DNA of 64,000 bases, taken from the NCBI GenBank assembly GCA_039029315.1, contig JBCCGK010000013.1:98798-162797 (forward strand), in the 5' to 3' direction. This document shows, one piece after another, positions 1 through 8,505 of this stretch. This DNA comes from JBCCCJ01 sp039029315. Lineage in GTDB: Bacteria; Bacteroidota; Bacteroidia; J057. Position 1 is the first letter of the stretch; every line of letters begins with the position of its first letter. The position numbers and the translations under genes were made by a program. The notes beneath the pieces were generated by a model. The model saw only the letters and a list, made by a program, of their open reading frames with translations. It was not told the DNA's origin and did not search any database.

Positions 1-1155
1 TTCGGTCTGTCCATATCCTTCTATGAGTTTCAGGCCAATGGCATGAAAAAATCGAAGAACATCAGGGGAAATCGGTGCAGCACCAGAAAAAGCGAACCGC
101 ATCCGTTCGAATCCCAAACGCTTCTTGAGATGGTAAAACACGCTGATCTGAACCAGCCAGTTTCCGAATGCCAATGCACCCTTGACCGGATTTCCATTCA
201 ATCGATGGTCTGCATACGCTTGGCCAATCTTTAAGGCCTGCTGATAGATCCACCGCTTGAACCAGTTGGCTTCATCCATCTGGATAAAGATGTTGGAGTA
301 GTATTTTTCCCATATTCTGGGGACAGCATACCCAAGGGTGGGCGAGACTTCTCTCAGGTTTTGTGGAACTGTGTCCGGGCTTTCGACAAAATTGACGGTG
401 TAGCCCTGGGCAATCTGCACAATGACACTGAACAGCCGCTCAAATATGTGGCAAAGCGGAAGAAATGACAGGACCTCATCATGGTCCTTCACAGTCATCC
501 CTGGTTCAATTGCCGGAACGCTTTGGCTCATCCAGCTGAGGTTGCCATGTGTGAGCATCGCGCCCTTCGGTGGACCGGTTGTACCGGATGTATACACCAA
601 AATCGCCAAATCCTCCGACTGAATCTGCTCCATTCGCGTGTTCAGTCGCGCTGGATCTGCTGCTTCTTTTTGTTTGCCTTGCTCCATAAAGGATTCAAAA
701 TCCATCAATTGAGGCTCATTCAGGGATTGTAATCCCTTTTTTTCCCAATAAATGACTTTCTCCAATTGTGGACACTGGTCTCGAAGTTGAAGCCATTTGT
801 CTACTTGCTCTTCATTTTCTGCGATGAGGTATTTACAATCGGCATGGTTGAGAATATATTGAACTTGCTTCCATGAGCTTGTACTGTAAATCCCGACGGA
901 CACCCCACCTGCCATTTGGATGCCCATATCCAGAATGACCCATTCGGCTGCATTGTCTCCAAGAATGGCGACAAATTCTCCGGCCTTCAATCCCAGTTCT
1001 ATAAAGGCTTGGGCAGCATAACGGGCTTGCTGATAGTAGTCCGTCCAGCTGATGGCTTCCCACAAGCCAAATTTTTTCTGTCGCAAGGCCGTCTTGTCGC
1101 CCAATCGCTGGGCTGTTTGCTGGAATATCTTCGGAAGTGTGGGCTGTTGGGACAT
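1..1155 (-). CDS. AMP-forming acyl-CoA ligase, 3' end outside window
   Basis: Partial gene reading off the left edge; 385 codons from an ATG at 1155 are present and open. It carries the adenylate-forming signature YTSGTTGPPKGAML at about residues 187-200, preceded by the N-terminal region typical of long-chain fatty-acid/aromatic acyl-CoA synthetases (ILGDNAAEWV, GVSVGIYSTSS). Such enzymes activate a carboxylic acid to acyl-AMP and then acyl-CoA. It is last in the visible part of a minus-strand run with a flavodoxin-fold reductase and LivMHGF importer genes, 68 bp after the reductase. That context suggests activation of an imported carboxylate, but the substrate cannot be read from the sequence. 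The C-terminal lid domain is not visible. Confidence 0.9.
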   Translation of the reverse strand, partial: MSQQPTLPKIFQQTAQRLGDKTALRQKKFGLWEAISWTDYYQQARYAAQAFIELGLKAGEFVAILGDNAAEWVILDMGIQMAGGVSVGIYSTSSWKQVQYILNHADCKYLIAENEEQVDKWLQLRDQCPQLEKVIYWEKKGLQSLNEPQLMDFESFMEQGKQKEAADPARLNTRMEQIQSEDLAILVYTSGTTGPPKGAMLTHGNLSWMSQSVPAIEPGMTVKDHDEVLSFLPLCHIFERLFSVIVQIAQGYTVNFVESPDTVPQNLREVSPTLGYAVPRIWEKYYSNIFIQMDEANWFKRWIYQQALKIGQAYADHRLNGNPVKGALAFGNWLVQISVFYHLKKRLGFERMRFAFSGAAPISPDVLRFFHAIGLKLIEGYGQTE

Positions 1156-1223
1156 GATATCTTCAGGCAATAATGGGAAACGATTATGTTATGAGACTGT
1201 TTAGGTATTGTAGTTGGAATTTG

Positions 1224-1742
1224 TTATTGGCCACCAATCTGTTGGACAAATCGCTCAATTCTTCTCAGCACTTCTGCTTCCAGCTCCTCCTTGTCTATCC
1301 AGGTATGGACATCACCAAGATACTTCATGCCCAAATATTCTGCACTGTATTGGAAAGGGACAAAGAAGCCCTCAGTTTCGATCTTGTCAGACCCACAGGC
1401 AACTGCCGCCATCTGCTTTTTTCTCAATTTTCGCCCTAATTCCTTCTCTATTTTCAGGCAATCTGTGATCCTGTCAAAAAAATTCTTCATGATTCCGCTC
1501 ATTGCATACCAATAAACCGGTGTAACAACAATGATCTTCTCATATGTTACAATTTTTCGCATTGTTGGGAGAAAATCGTCCGCTATATATTCGTGCTCAT
1601 AACTATAGCCATGAATTGTCAGTGTCTTTAAATCAATTATTTCTGCACGCAATTTCTGTTGGAGGATGGTTGAAATCTTATGTGTGTTTCCTTTGCTTCT
1701 CGCACTTCCCTGAATAATGATGTTGTTATTTGGCATGTTCAT
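1224..1742 (-). CDS. NAD(P)H-dependent FMN reductase, flavodoxin-like fold
   Basis: 172 aa. The N-terminus has the phosphate-binding loop of flavodoxin-fold reductases (GSARSKGNTHKI, about residues 11-22). A second FMN-contact segment, TPVYWYAMSGIMKNFFDR, lies near residues 94-111. Family members bind FMN and reduce quinones, flavins or metal centres with NAD(P)H. No iron-sulfur cysteine cluster is seen, so it is not a classic iron-sulfur flavoprotein. It sits 30 bp after LivF and 68 bp before the acyl-CoA ligase on the same strand, so it is probably co-transcribed. Its role in the transporter cluster is unknown. Confidence 0.85.
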   Translation of the reverse strand: MNMPNNNIIIQGSARSKGNTHKISTILQQKLRAEIIDLKTLTIHGYSYEHEYIADDFLPTMRKIVTYEKIIVVTPVYWYAMSGIMKNFFDRITDCLKIEKELGRKLRKKQMAAVACGSDKIETEGFFVPFQYSAEYLGMKYLGDVHTWIDKEELEAEVLRRIERFVQQIGGQ

Positions 1743-1772
1743 TTTGCTTGTTTCGCTCCGGCATATTGTCTC

Positions 1773-2540
1773 TTATCGCCATCTTCTCTTGCGCTTATAT
1801 CGCTGGTAGCCTTTCACAGATGGCTCAGCTTTGATCCCTAAATAGAACTCCTTCACATCTTCATTCTGTTTGAGTTCTTCAGCTGTCCCGGAACTCACGA
1901 AGCGACCATTTTCCAATACATATCCAAAATCTGCTACCCCCAGGGCCATATTTGCATTTTGTTCCACCAAAAGAATGCTAACACCCTCATCCCGAATATT
2001 GGGGATGATGTCAAAGATTTGCTTGACCAATAAAGGAGCCAGACCCAGTGAGGGTTCATCAAGAAACAACAGCCTGGGACGGTTCATCAATGCCCGAGCG
2101 ATCGCAAGCATTTGTTGTTCGCCTCCTGATAGGGTACCAGCTTGTTGCTTTTGACGCTCTTCCAGAACCGGGAAATAGGTATACATTCGGGCAATATCCT
2201 CACGAACCTCTTTTCGATTCTTTCTGATATAGGCGCCTACCATCAGGTTTTCTTTGACAGTGAGTTCTGGAAAAATTTCTCGACCTTCGGGCACATACCC
2301 AATCCCAAGACGAACAATCGCTTCCGTTTGCATCCCATCTATTCGCTTTCCTTCGAACTCAATGCTTCCCTTATCAGGTTGATCATCCAACAGCCCCATC
2401 ACGGTATTCAGAATCGTGGTTTTACCTGCGCCATTGCTTCCCAATATAGCCGTGATAGATCCTTCATGGATCTCCAGTGAGACACCACGAAGTGCCTGAA
2501 TACGATCATAATAGGTTTCTATGTTGCTGATTTTTAGCAT
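1773..2540 (-). CDS. livF: ABC transporter ATP-binding protein, LivF type
   Basis: 255 aa from the ATG at 2540; an upstream TTG at 2558 is in frame but less likely. Walker A is GSNGAGKTTILN, the signature is LSGGEQQMLAIARAL, and Walker B is LLFLDEPSLGLAP, the usual LivF form. It is one of two ATPase subunits of a hydrophobic amino-acid/amide-type (HAAT) importer acting at the inner membrane. It follows LivG by about 22 bp. LivF normally pairs with LivG, LivH and LivM plus a periplasmic binding protein. No binding-protein gene is in the window, so the ligand (branched-chain amino acid, amide, urea or carboxylate) stays open. Confidence 0.92.
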   Translation of the reverse strand: MLKISNIETYYDRIQALRGVSLEIHEGSITAILGSNGAGKTTILNTVMGLLDDQPDKGSIEFEGKRIDGMQTEAIVRLGIGYVPEGREIFPELTVKENLMVGAYIRKNRKEVREDIARMYTYFPVLEERQKQQAGTLSGGEQQMLAIARALMNRPRLLFLDEPSLGLAPLLVKQIFDIIPNIRDEGVSILLVEQNANMALGVADFGYVLENGRFVSSGTAEELKQNEDVKEFYLGIKAEPSVKGYQRYKRKRRWR

Positions 2541-2562
2541 ATTATTGCATATTCTCAATCGA

Positions 2563-3330
2563 TCACCCCAAATATGCCCGAATAACCTCTGGATGATTGA
2601 TTACTTCTTCGACCGATCCCTCAACGAGTTTTTGACCGAAATTCAGGGCTAACAAGCGATCTGAAATCTGTGTCACCAACTGCATATTGTGTTCGATCAG
2701 GATGACCGTTATCCCAAACTGATCTCGAATGTCCTTGATCCAAAAGACCAGTTCTTCTCTTTCTTCCTGATTGAGACCTGCTGCGGGTTCGTCCAATAGG
2801 AGTAACTGTGGTTCTGTCGCCAATGCTCTCCCCAACTCAACGATCTTTTGTTGGCCATACGGTAGGGCTGAGACGAAGGTGTTCCTTGCTGCTTGTAGAT
2901 CCAGAAAATCGATAATTTCTTCTACCCTGCCCCTATGGGCGATTTCTTCCTTGGAAGGGCCCATTCTTGGGTGACATCTTGCAGCTATCGCGAACAAGGA
3001 ACTCTTCATATGGAGGTGTCTACCAAGCAATATGTTGTCCATCGTGCTCATGTGGGCAAACAGCTCCAGATTCTGGAAGGTTCTGGCAATGCCCAAACGA
3101 GAGATTTGATCTGGTCGTTTTCCGATGAGTGCTTCTCCCTGAAATGAAATCGATCCTCCTGTAGGCTTGTATAGTCCATTGATACAATTAAAGACGGTCG
3201 ATTTCCCAGCACCATTGGGTCCGATGATAGAAAAAATTTCCCCTTTGTTGACTGTAAAACTCAAGTTCTGAACGGCCTTGACTCCGCCAAATGATTTGCT
3301 CAGATGTTGTATGGTGAAAAATGAAGACAT
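2563..3330 (-). CDS. livG: ABC transporter ATP-binding protein, LivG type
   Basis: 255 aa. Walker A is GPNGAGKSTVFN, the signature is the LivG-like variant LPYGQQKIVELGRAL in place of LSGGQ, and Walker B is LLLLDEPAAGLNQEE. The YGQQ signature and the C-terminal segment ending in the HPEVIRAYLG motif are typical of LivG. The ATG at 3330 lies 3 bp after the LivH stop at 3334, so the genes are almost certainly translationally coupled. It should form the nucleotide-binding heterodimer with LivF. Confidence 0.93.
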   Translation of the reverse strand: MSSFFTIQHLSKSFGGVKAVQNLSFTVNKGEIFSIIGPNGAGKSTVFNCINGLYKPTGGSISFQGEALIGKRPDQISRLGIARTFQNLELFAHMSTMDNILLGRHLHMKSSLFAIAARCHPRMGPSKEEIAHRGRVEEIIDFLDLQAARNTFVSALPYGQQKIVELGRALATEPQLLLLDEPAAGLNQEEREELVFWIKDIRDQFGITVILIEHNMQLVTQISDRLLALNFGQKLVEGSVEEVINHPEVIRAYLG

Positions 3331-3333
3331 GAA

Positions 3334-4209
3334 TCAGACTTTGCGGACGTAATGTTTCCCGAATAGACCAGAAGGTTTGAAAAATAATATCAGGACGATG
3401 ATCAGGAAGGCAACCACTGATTTGAATTCAAGGGAAACATAAAACCCAAATAAATTTTCGATAATTCCCAGCAAGAATCCCCCAATTACGACACCGGGCA
3501 GACTTTTCATCCCTCCCAAGACCGCAGCAGCAAATCCTTTCAACAAGGGGTCCCACATCATACTTGGGTCCAGGGTAGTAATTGGAGCAACCAGCAATCC
3601 CGCAATGGCTCCTACTACGGAACTCAATCCAAATGAAATGGCCAAAATCCGATTGGCGGGAATGCCATTCATGCGCGCGGCCATATGGTTTTGTTGACTG
3701 GCTTTCATGGCCAGTCCCAACTTGGTGTAGGTAAGAAATAGATACAATGCTCCCATGATCAGCAGGGCCAGCACCAAAGTCGCCAGATTCAGCTCCGTCA
3801 CGATCACTCCTCCCATATCAAACAAGATTTCTTGCTCAGAGAATGGTAGGTCCAGTCTACGCTGATCCGATCCCCACTTCCAGCCAGCCAATCCATATAG
3901 GAGTAACTGAAATCCAATGGTAATGATGATAAAATTCAGGGCATTGGGTTCCTTTGCTCTTCTAATAAAGACGAATTCAAGGATCACTCCCAGCAGGAAT
4001 GCAAACACCAAGGCACCGATAAATGCCAACCAAAATGGCCAACCAGCTGCTCCCAGCAACACAAAGGTTACATAGGTAGAAATCATGGCCATTTCTCCCT
4101 GGGCAAAGTTGGCAATTTCAGATGCTTTGTAAGTGATGCTCATGGCCAGCCCCATCAAGGCATATACACTGCCTACAACAATTCCTCCGATCAAAAGCTG
4201 GGATAGCAT
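3334..4209 (-). CDS. livH: ABC transporter permease, LivH type
   Basis: 291 aa, strongly hydrophobic with about eight membrane segments. The opening LLIGGIVVGSVYALMGLAMS and the segment AAVLGGMKSLPGVVIGGFLL are hallmarks of LivH permeases. The latter is the cytoplasmic coupling region that contacts the ATPases. It lies between LivM (78 bp upstream) and LivG (3 bp downstream) on the minus strand and would form the membrane channel with LivM. Confidence 0.93.
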   Translation of the reverse strand: MLSQLLIGGIVVGSVYALMGLAMSITYKASEIANFAQGEMAMISTYVTFVLLGAAGWPFWLAFIGALVFAFLLGVILEFVFIRRAKEPNALNFIIITIGFQLLLYGLAGWKWGSDQRRLDLPFSEQEILFDMGGVIVTELNLATLVLALLIMGALYLFLTYTKLGLAMKASQQNHMAARMNGIPANRILAISFGLSSVVGAIAGLLVAPITTLDPSMMWDPLLKGFAAAVLGGMKSLPGVVIGGFLLGIIENLFGFYVSLEFKSVVAFLIIVLILFFKPSGLFGKHYVRKV

Positions 4210-4287
4210 ATGGGATTATCGATTGCTTAGTTTATTGGTGAATCTGACTTTATCAACTCATTCTTACTCACTTTCCAATTTTGAGGG

Positions 4288-5337
4288 CTAAAACGGCCAT
4301 GTTTTCCAATAGATTTTGGTCCGAAGCCAAAGCCCAAATAAACCCAAAGGTTCGAATAGCACAACACAAATCAGGATCAAACCTGTAAATACCCAGGAGA
4401 TATTTGCAATGCCACTCGGGGTCATGACCACTGCTGAAAAGGCTTCTAGTGCAGGACCTAAGAGAGGAATCTCTACTACATTTTCCAGTTGTAAACTCAA
4501 AAATGTCATCACAATCGCCCCCAAGACCGAACCCGTTACTGAGCCCAATCCTCCCATCACAATGGTTGCGAGAAAAACGACAGACATGGTGAAGCTAAAC
4601 AACAATGGATTGATAAAGCCTAGCAATAGCGCCCACAAAGCTCCTGCGATTCCGGCATAGAATGCACTGATAGAGAAACTCAAGGTTTTGTATCTGGCGA
4701 TATTGACGCCCAAAGCCGAAGCTGCAATATCGCTATCTCGCACAGCCTGAAAGGCACGACCAATGCGACTTTTTAGCAAATTTCGGGCAAAGACAGTCAT
4801 CAAAACAGTAATACCAGCAATCACATAATAAACGACCTGATCATATGCTGCTCCACGAAGGCCAATGTCCAGCCTTGGTACGCTGATGCCCATATGCCCG
4901 CCAAAAGCCGGAGTTCGTCCAATCAATACTGTCACAGCCAATCCGAATCCCAGGGTAGCAATCGCCAGATAAGGGCCTTCCAGCCGTAAGGCAGGAATTG
5001 CAAGTAAGGCCCCAAATGCTGCCGCTACCACACCGCCCAGAACCATTGCCAAGAGAAAGGGAACACCTATTTTCGTAATCAACAATACACTCGTATAGGC
5101 CCCTATAGCCACAAAACCAGCATGACCAAGCGAAATCTGTCCAGTATTGCCAACCAATAAGTTCAGCCCAAGCGCAACAATGACATTGACTGCCATGAGG
5201 CTGGCGACATACATTACATAACTATTGGTCAGAATGGGAAGGAAACCAAGACCCAGGAGGAGGACCAGACTCCAGACCAGTGTGGCCCGGTTAGGAAACA
5301 ATTGAATATCTTCGTAGTAGCTAGTCTTCAGATCCAT
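4288..5337 (-). CDS. livM: ABC transporter permease, LivM type
   Basis: 349 aa from the ATG at 5337; the longer frame starting at 5367 would need a TTG. The LivM hallmark LLVGNTGQISLGHAGFVAIG is present near residue 60, followed by about nine membrane segments. A C-terminal coupling motif (VMGGLGSVTGSVLGAIVM) is also seen. It is the first gene of the transport operon visible here, with nothing coding between 5338 and 5497. It partners LivH in the inner membrane. Confidence 0.92.
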   Translation of the reverse strand: MDLKTSYYEDIQLFPNRATLVWSLVLLLGLGFLPILTNSYVMYVASLMAVNVIVALGLNLLVGNTGQISLGHAGFVAIGAYTSVLLITKIGVPFLLAMVLGGVVAAAFGALLAIPALRLEGPYLAIATLGFGLAVTVLIGRTPAFGGHMGISVPRLDIGLRGAAYDQVVYYVIAGITVLMTVFARNLLKSRIGRAFQAVRDSDIAASALGVNIARYKTLSFSISAFYAGIAGALWALLLGFINPLLFSFTMSVVFLATIVMGGLGSVTGSVLGAIVMTFLSLQLENVVEIPLLGPALEAFSAVVMTPSGIANISWVFTGLILICVVLFEPLGLFGLWLRTKIYWKTWPF

Positions 5338-5496
5338 TCTTCTACAATCGTAAGGAAAATCGGCCAAGAATCAAAGTTGACTACATTTGAATGCAGTCCG
5401 CATGCTCGCTCTTCTAGCCGTCAGGACGAAGGAGAACTGACAAGAGAGCAGACAAAAAGCGGGAGGGAATATTTTTTTCGACTACAGAATTATGCA

Positions 5497-5838
5497 TTAC
5501 CCGTACCGCAGATTCCACCAAATCAAGCCTCCTAACAGCAGGAAAGTTAAGGCTGGCAGCCAATAGGTGCGTGTTTCTTCATAATACCTCGTGCTGGTCG
5601 TGATGGCTGCAAAAGGAACAATGGCCAAAGACACTGCCGCAAGAAATTGATAGTCTTCCACCCACAAGCAAATAACCCCCACAAGTTCCAGAATAGATTG
5701 GCCATACATGAAGGGAATGGGATATCCCCAGCGTTTGTATTTCTCCCGCATTTTGCCCAGAAGTTTTTTGATAGACATAAAGGCAAATATTCCACTGATG
5801 GGTACAAGCAAAAGGAGTTCTGGAAGTTCGTAATCCAT
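5497..5838 (-). CDS. DoxX-like small membrane protein
   Basis: 113 aa from the ATG at 5838; the open frame extends to 5892 but the extra residues look non-coding and overlap a thioredoxin promoter candidate. Four hydrophobic segments are present. The first helix is followed by SIKKLLGKMREKYKRWGYP, then a helix with SILELVGVICL, the arrangement of DoxX-family proteins. Their function is mostly unknown; some act in quinone or redox membrane biology. It is transcribed divergently from thioredoxin, with the two starts 87 bp apart. Confidence 0.7.
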   Translation of the reverse strand: MDYELPELLLLVPISGIFAFMSIKKLLGKMREKYKRWGYPIPFMYGQSILELVGVICLWVEDYQFLAAVSLAIVPFAAITTSTRYYEETRTYWLPALTFLLLGGLIWWNLRYG

Positions 5839-5862
5839 GTCAGAAAGTAAACAGTGATTGTG

Positions 5863-5870
5863 TAACTTTG
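5863..5870 (+). promoter_or_regulatory. Candidate -7 box for thioredoxin
   Basis: TAACTTTG matches the Bacteroidota -7 consensus TAnnTTTG and lies 55 bp upstream of the thioredoxin ATG, giving a plausible 5' leader of about 45-50 nt. No convincing TTTG -33 box is seen at the right spacing, so this is a candidate only. Confidence 0.4.
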
Positions 5871-5925
5871 CAAATGATATTTCGTACATCATATTAAGAG
5901 TTTATAATATTTTAATACAAATGTC

Positions 5926-6237
5926 ATGGGTACGACAAAAACCGGAAAATTTGACGAATTGGTAGCCTCAGATCAGCCTGTATTGATCGATTTTTTTGCA
6001 ACCTGGTGCGGGCCGTGCCATGCAATGACACCTGTCCTCAAAGAGTTGGCTGAAGACATTGGTGACCAAGCGAAAATTGTCAAGATAGATGTAGACAAGA
6101 ATCCAGGAATCGCTCAGCGATTTCAAGTAAGAGGGGTCCCCACTTTCATGTTGTTCAAAGGGGGAGAAATGAAGTGGCGGCAAAGTGGTGTACTCCCAAA
6201 AGCCATGCTTCAACAAGTGATTGAAGCCAACGCCTAG
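5926..6237 (+). CDS. trxA: Thioredoxin
   Basis: 103 aa, full length for a bacterial thioredoxin. The active site WCGPC is at residues 27-31 and the cis-proline loop GVPTF at about 71-75. It has no signal peptide, so it is cytoplasmic and would act as a general disulfide reductase with thioredoxin reductase (not in the window). It ends 27 bp from the convergent iolG1 stop. A TAnnTTTG box lies upstream at 5863. Confidence 0.96.
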   Translation: MGTTKTGKFDELVASDQPVLIDFFATWCGPCHAMTPVLKELAEDIGDQAKIVKIDVDKNPGIAQRFQVRGVPTFMLFKGGEMKWRQSGVLPKAMLQQVIEANA

Positions 6238-6264
6238 CAGAGCGAGGGGCCGACAAGCAGACAA

Positions 6265-7284
6265 TTATCTTGTGATATGAACCAGTTGTTTTTGCTCAAA
6301 TGAGTGGGTAAAAGCTTCTGCGGCACGGGTCGCCTCCGTAGCATCATGCAAGCTGGAAGCTGGTGTGCCTCCTTCCTGAACGCAACGAATGAAGTCTTGA
6401 ATCTGAATGTGGAAAGCTTCTGCGAATCTGTCGTAGAAACTTTCCACACATTCTTTCCGGACACCGTCTTTGTCGTAGATCTCAACTCGGTTGAGCTGAG
6501 CAGGTCTGCCTATGCGAAGACTCCCCTCAGTTCCAGTAATTTCTGTATAGGTATCGTGTCCGTGCATCGCAATTCGCGAAGCGCGAATCGTGGCAATAGT
6601 TCCATTCTCGAACACACAGGTAGTCAGTACATTATCTGCATCGCCTTGTTCTGCAAAAGCAGGATATTTATAAGCCCCGCCCACGGCAAAAACGGTTTGG
6701 ATTTCACTTCCTAAATACCATCTGGCAAGGTCAATATCATGCACATTGAAGTCGTGAAAAATGCCCCCGCTATTCTTGACATATTGAATCTGAAATTCGG
6801 CTACAGTGTCCTTGTCGACTGTCTGGGAATGGACCTGAAATGGCCGGCCAATGAGTCCTTCTTCTATTTTTTGTTTGGCATAAGCGTAGCTTGGATCGTG
6901 CCGCCGGTTGAATCCAATCACAGCCAATTGTGTCGGATATTTCGCAGCAATTGCTTCCACGCGCTCGCACTCCTGTATATTGATGGATAGGGGCTTTTCG
7001 CAAAAGACATGGCAACCCGCTTCCAGACCCTGAATGATGTGATCTGCATGTTGATCTGTGGAACTAACAATGAAGACAGCATCCACTTGCTCTTGCTTCA
7101 AGCATTCCTTGAGGTCAGTATATCCACTGGAAATTCCCCACTGTTGTTTGGCAACATGTAGCTCTTCAGGATTGATGCTGCATACGGTTGCCAGCTGAGC
7201 TGAAGGTGTCTGATGATGCAGGATTTCAGCGTATCGCTTTCCCAGTCGTCCGAGACCGACCAGACCTACTTTGAGTTGATTCAT
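6265..7284 (-). CDS. iolG: Inositol 2-dehydrogenase-type Gfo/Idh/MocA oxidoreductase
   Basis: 339 aa. The N-terminal Rossmann fold opens with VGLVGLGRLGKRYAEIL. It contains EKPLS (cofactor/substrate lysine), GFNRRHDPSY, and HDFNVHDIDLARW, the catalytic Asp-x3-His region of inositol dehydrogenases. The family oxidises myo- (or scyllo-/chiro-) inositol to an inosose with NAD. It starts 5 bp after the iolE stop, so the two are coupled. A second iolG-like gene lies at 10439-11455 in the same cluster; which one handles myo-inositol cannot be decided from sequence alone. Confidence 0.87.
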   Translation of the reverse strand: MNQLKVGLVGLGRLGKRYAEILHHQTPSAQLATVCSINPEELHVAKQQWGISSGYTDLKECLKQEQVDAVFIVSSTDQHADHIIQGLEAGCHVFCEKPLSINIQECERVEAIAAKYPTQLAVIGFNRRHDPSYAYAKQKIEEGLIGRPFQVHSQTVDKDTVAEFQIQYVKNSGGIFHDFNVHDIDLARWYLGSEIQTVFAVGGAYKYPAFAEQGDADNVLTTCVFENGTIATIRASRIAMHGHDTYTEITGTEGSLRIGRPAQLNRVEIYDKDGVRKECVESFYDRFAEAFHIQIQDFIRCVQEGGTPASSLHDATEATRAAEAFTHSFEQKQLVHITR

Positions 7285-7289
7285 ATATC

Positions 7290-8204
7290 TTACAAGCCAG
7301 TTTGTTGGTGGATGTAATTTCTTGCTATCAGGGCGTATTCGAAGGGATTGGCCTTGGCCGGGTCCTGCTCGGCTTCAACTACCACCCAGCCTTTGTACTG
7401 ATGGGCTTCCAAAATGGAAAAAATGGAAGGAAAATCAATGCAACCCTCCGGATCTCCCGGAACGGTAAAAACACCTGATTTGACGGCATCCAAAAAACTC
7501 ATTCTGTCTTCCTGTACTTTTTTGAGGATATGCGGGCGAACATCTTTGACATGTACATGCGCAACCCGATCAATCACTTGTTCCAATGCTGCCACTGGAT
7601 CTTCTCCTGAAAAGTGAAAATGGCCACAATCGTAATTCAACCAAACCAGTTCTGGATCGGTTTCATCTAGCATTTTGAGTGTTTCTGGCAATGTCTGAAT
7701 GACAGTTCCCATATGGTGATGAAAGGCTAGCTTCATGCCTCTATCCTTTGCGATTTGTCCCAGATGATTCAAGCGAGAAATAAATTGCTGCCACGCTGCT
7801 TCATTCTTGAGCATTCCCTTTCCTTCAAATACGGGCACATCCAGTTTTCCTTGACAGCTAGTCCCCACTTCTCCTCCCCCTACAATGCTTGTCCCCATCG
7901 CCTGCAAAAAATCCAAATGTGCCTCAAATGCCTGTATGTTTTCTTCCAAAGATTTGGTAGTCAATTCATAGCTGAACCATTGGTTACAAATTTTCAGCTT
8001 TCTCAAATTGAGATAGTATGCCAATGTCTCGGGATTCCTGGGATACTTATTCCCAACTTCACAACCCGTGAAGCCTGCAAGAGCCATTTCGCTGACACAT
8101 TGCTCAAATGTTATTTCTCCTCCCAGTTCAGGAAGATCATCGTTGGTCCAACCAATCGGGGCAATCCCCAGTTGGACATTTTCTGCTGAAAGTGTTGCTG
8201 CCAT
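7290..8204 (-). CDS. iolE: myo-Inosose-2 dehydratase (TIM-barrel)
   Basis: 304 aa, usual IolE length. It opens with QLGIAPIGWTNDDLPELG, the highly characteristic IolE N-terminus (IGWxNDDxPELG). Metal-site segments of the sugar isomerase-like TIM barrel are visible (FHHHMGT, NYDCGHFHFSGEDP, HVHVKDV). The enzyme dehydrates 2-keto-myo-inositol to 3D-trihydroxycyclohexane-1,2-dione, the second step of inositol catabolism. Downstream of iolD it is separated by 301 bp that contain a MITE; it is followed by iolG1 after 5 bp. Confidence 0.95.
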   Translation of the reverse strand: MAATLSAENVQLGIAPIGWTNDDLPELGGEITFEQCVSEMALAGFTGCEVGNKYPRNPETLAYYLNLRKLKICNQWFSYELTTKSLEENIQAFEAHLDFLQAMGTSIVGGGEVGTSCQGKLDVPVFEGKGMLKNEAAWQQFISRLNHLGQIAKDRGMKLAFHHHMGTVIQTLPETLKMLDETDPELVWLNYDCGHFHFSGEDPVAALEQVIDRVAHVHVKDVRPHILKKVQEDRMSFLDAVKSGVFTVPGDPEGCIDFPSIFSILEAHQYKGWVVVEAEQDPAKANPFEYALIARNYIHQQTGL

Positions 8205-8281
8205 GTTGTATTCTCAATCTAAAAAAATATGGTCGATCCCTTGTGTGTAATGATATGGGTCAAAAACCAGTTGATAAATAA

Positions 8282-8442
8282 GAGACTGTTTTGGAATCTG
8301 TGCTGAGAATTTTTAGGCTGTATTTTTTTCTCATACAAGGCCCTTTTTTGTTCTCATAGTGGTGTTATGAGAACAAAAAAAGCCGCAGAATGAGGAAAAA
8401 AGACGCATACAAAAAATAAGTGACAGATTTTCAAACAGTCTC
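8282..8442 (-). mobile_element. 161-bp foldback MITE, copy 1
   Basis: Non-coding element in the iolD-iolE gap. Its ends are inverted repeats: GAGACTGTTT.. at 8282 and its complement ..AAACAGTCTC ending at 8442, with 17 of the first 20 positions matching. It is flanked by TAA on both sides (8279-8281 and 8443-8445), fitting a 3-bp TNA-type target duplication as made by IS5-group transposases. The whole element folds back on itself. The centre is a perfect hairpin with arms at 8344-8358 and 8366-8380. A second copy in opposite orientation occupies 63863-64000. Strand is assigned arbitrarily. No transposase is encoded, so it would be mobilised in trans. Confidence 0.8.
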
Positions 8443-8505
8443 TAAGAATAGTCAGATATCCAGGTGTCCAGGCCCCATGATAATCTGGATTGTTCATTTT
8501 CCTCT

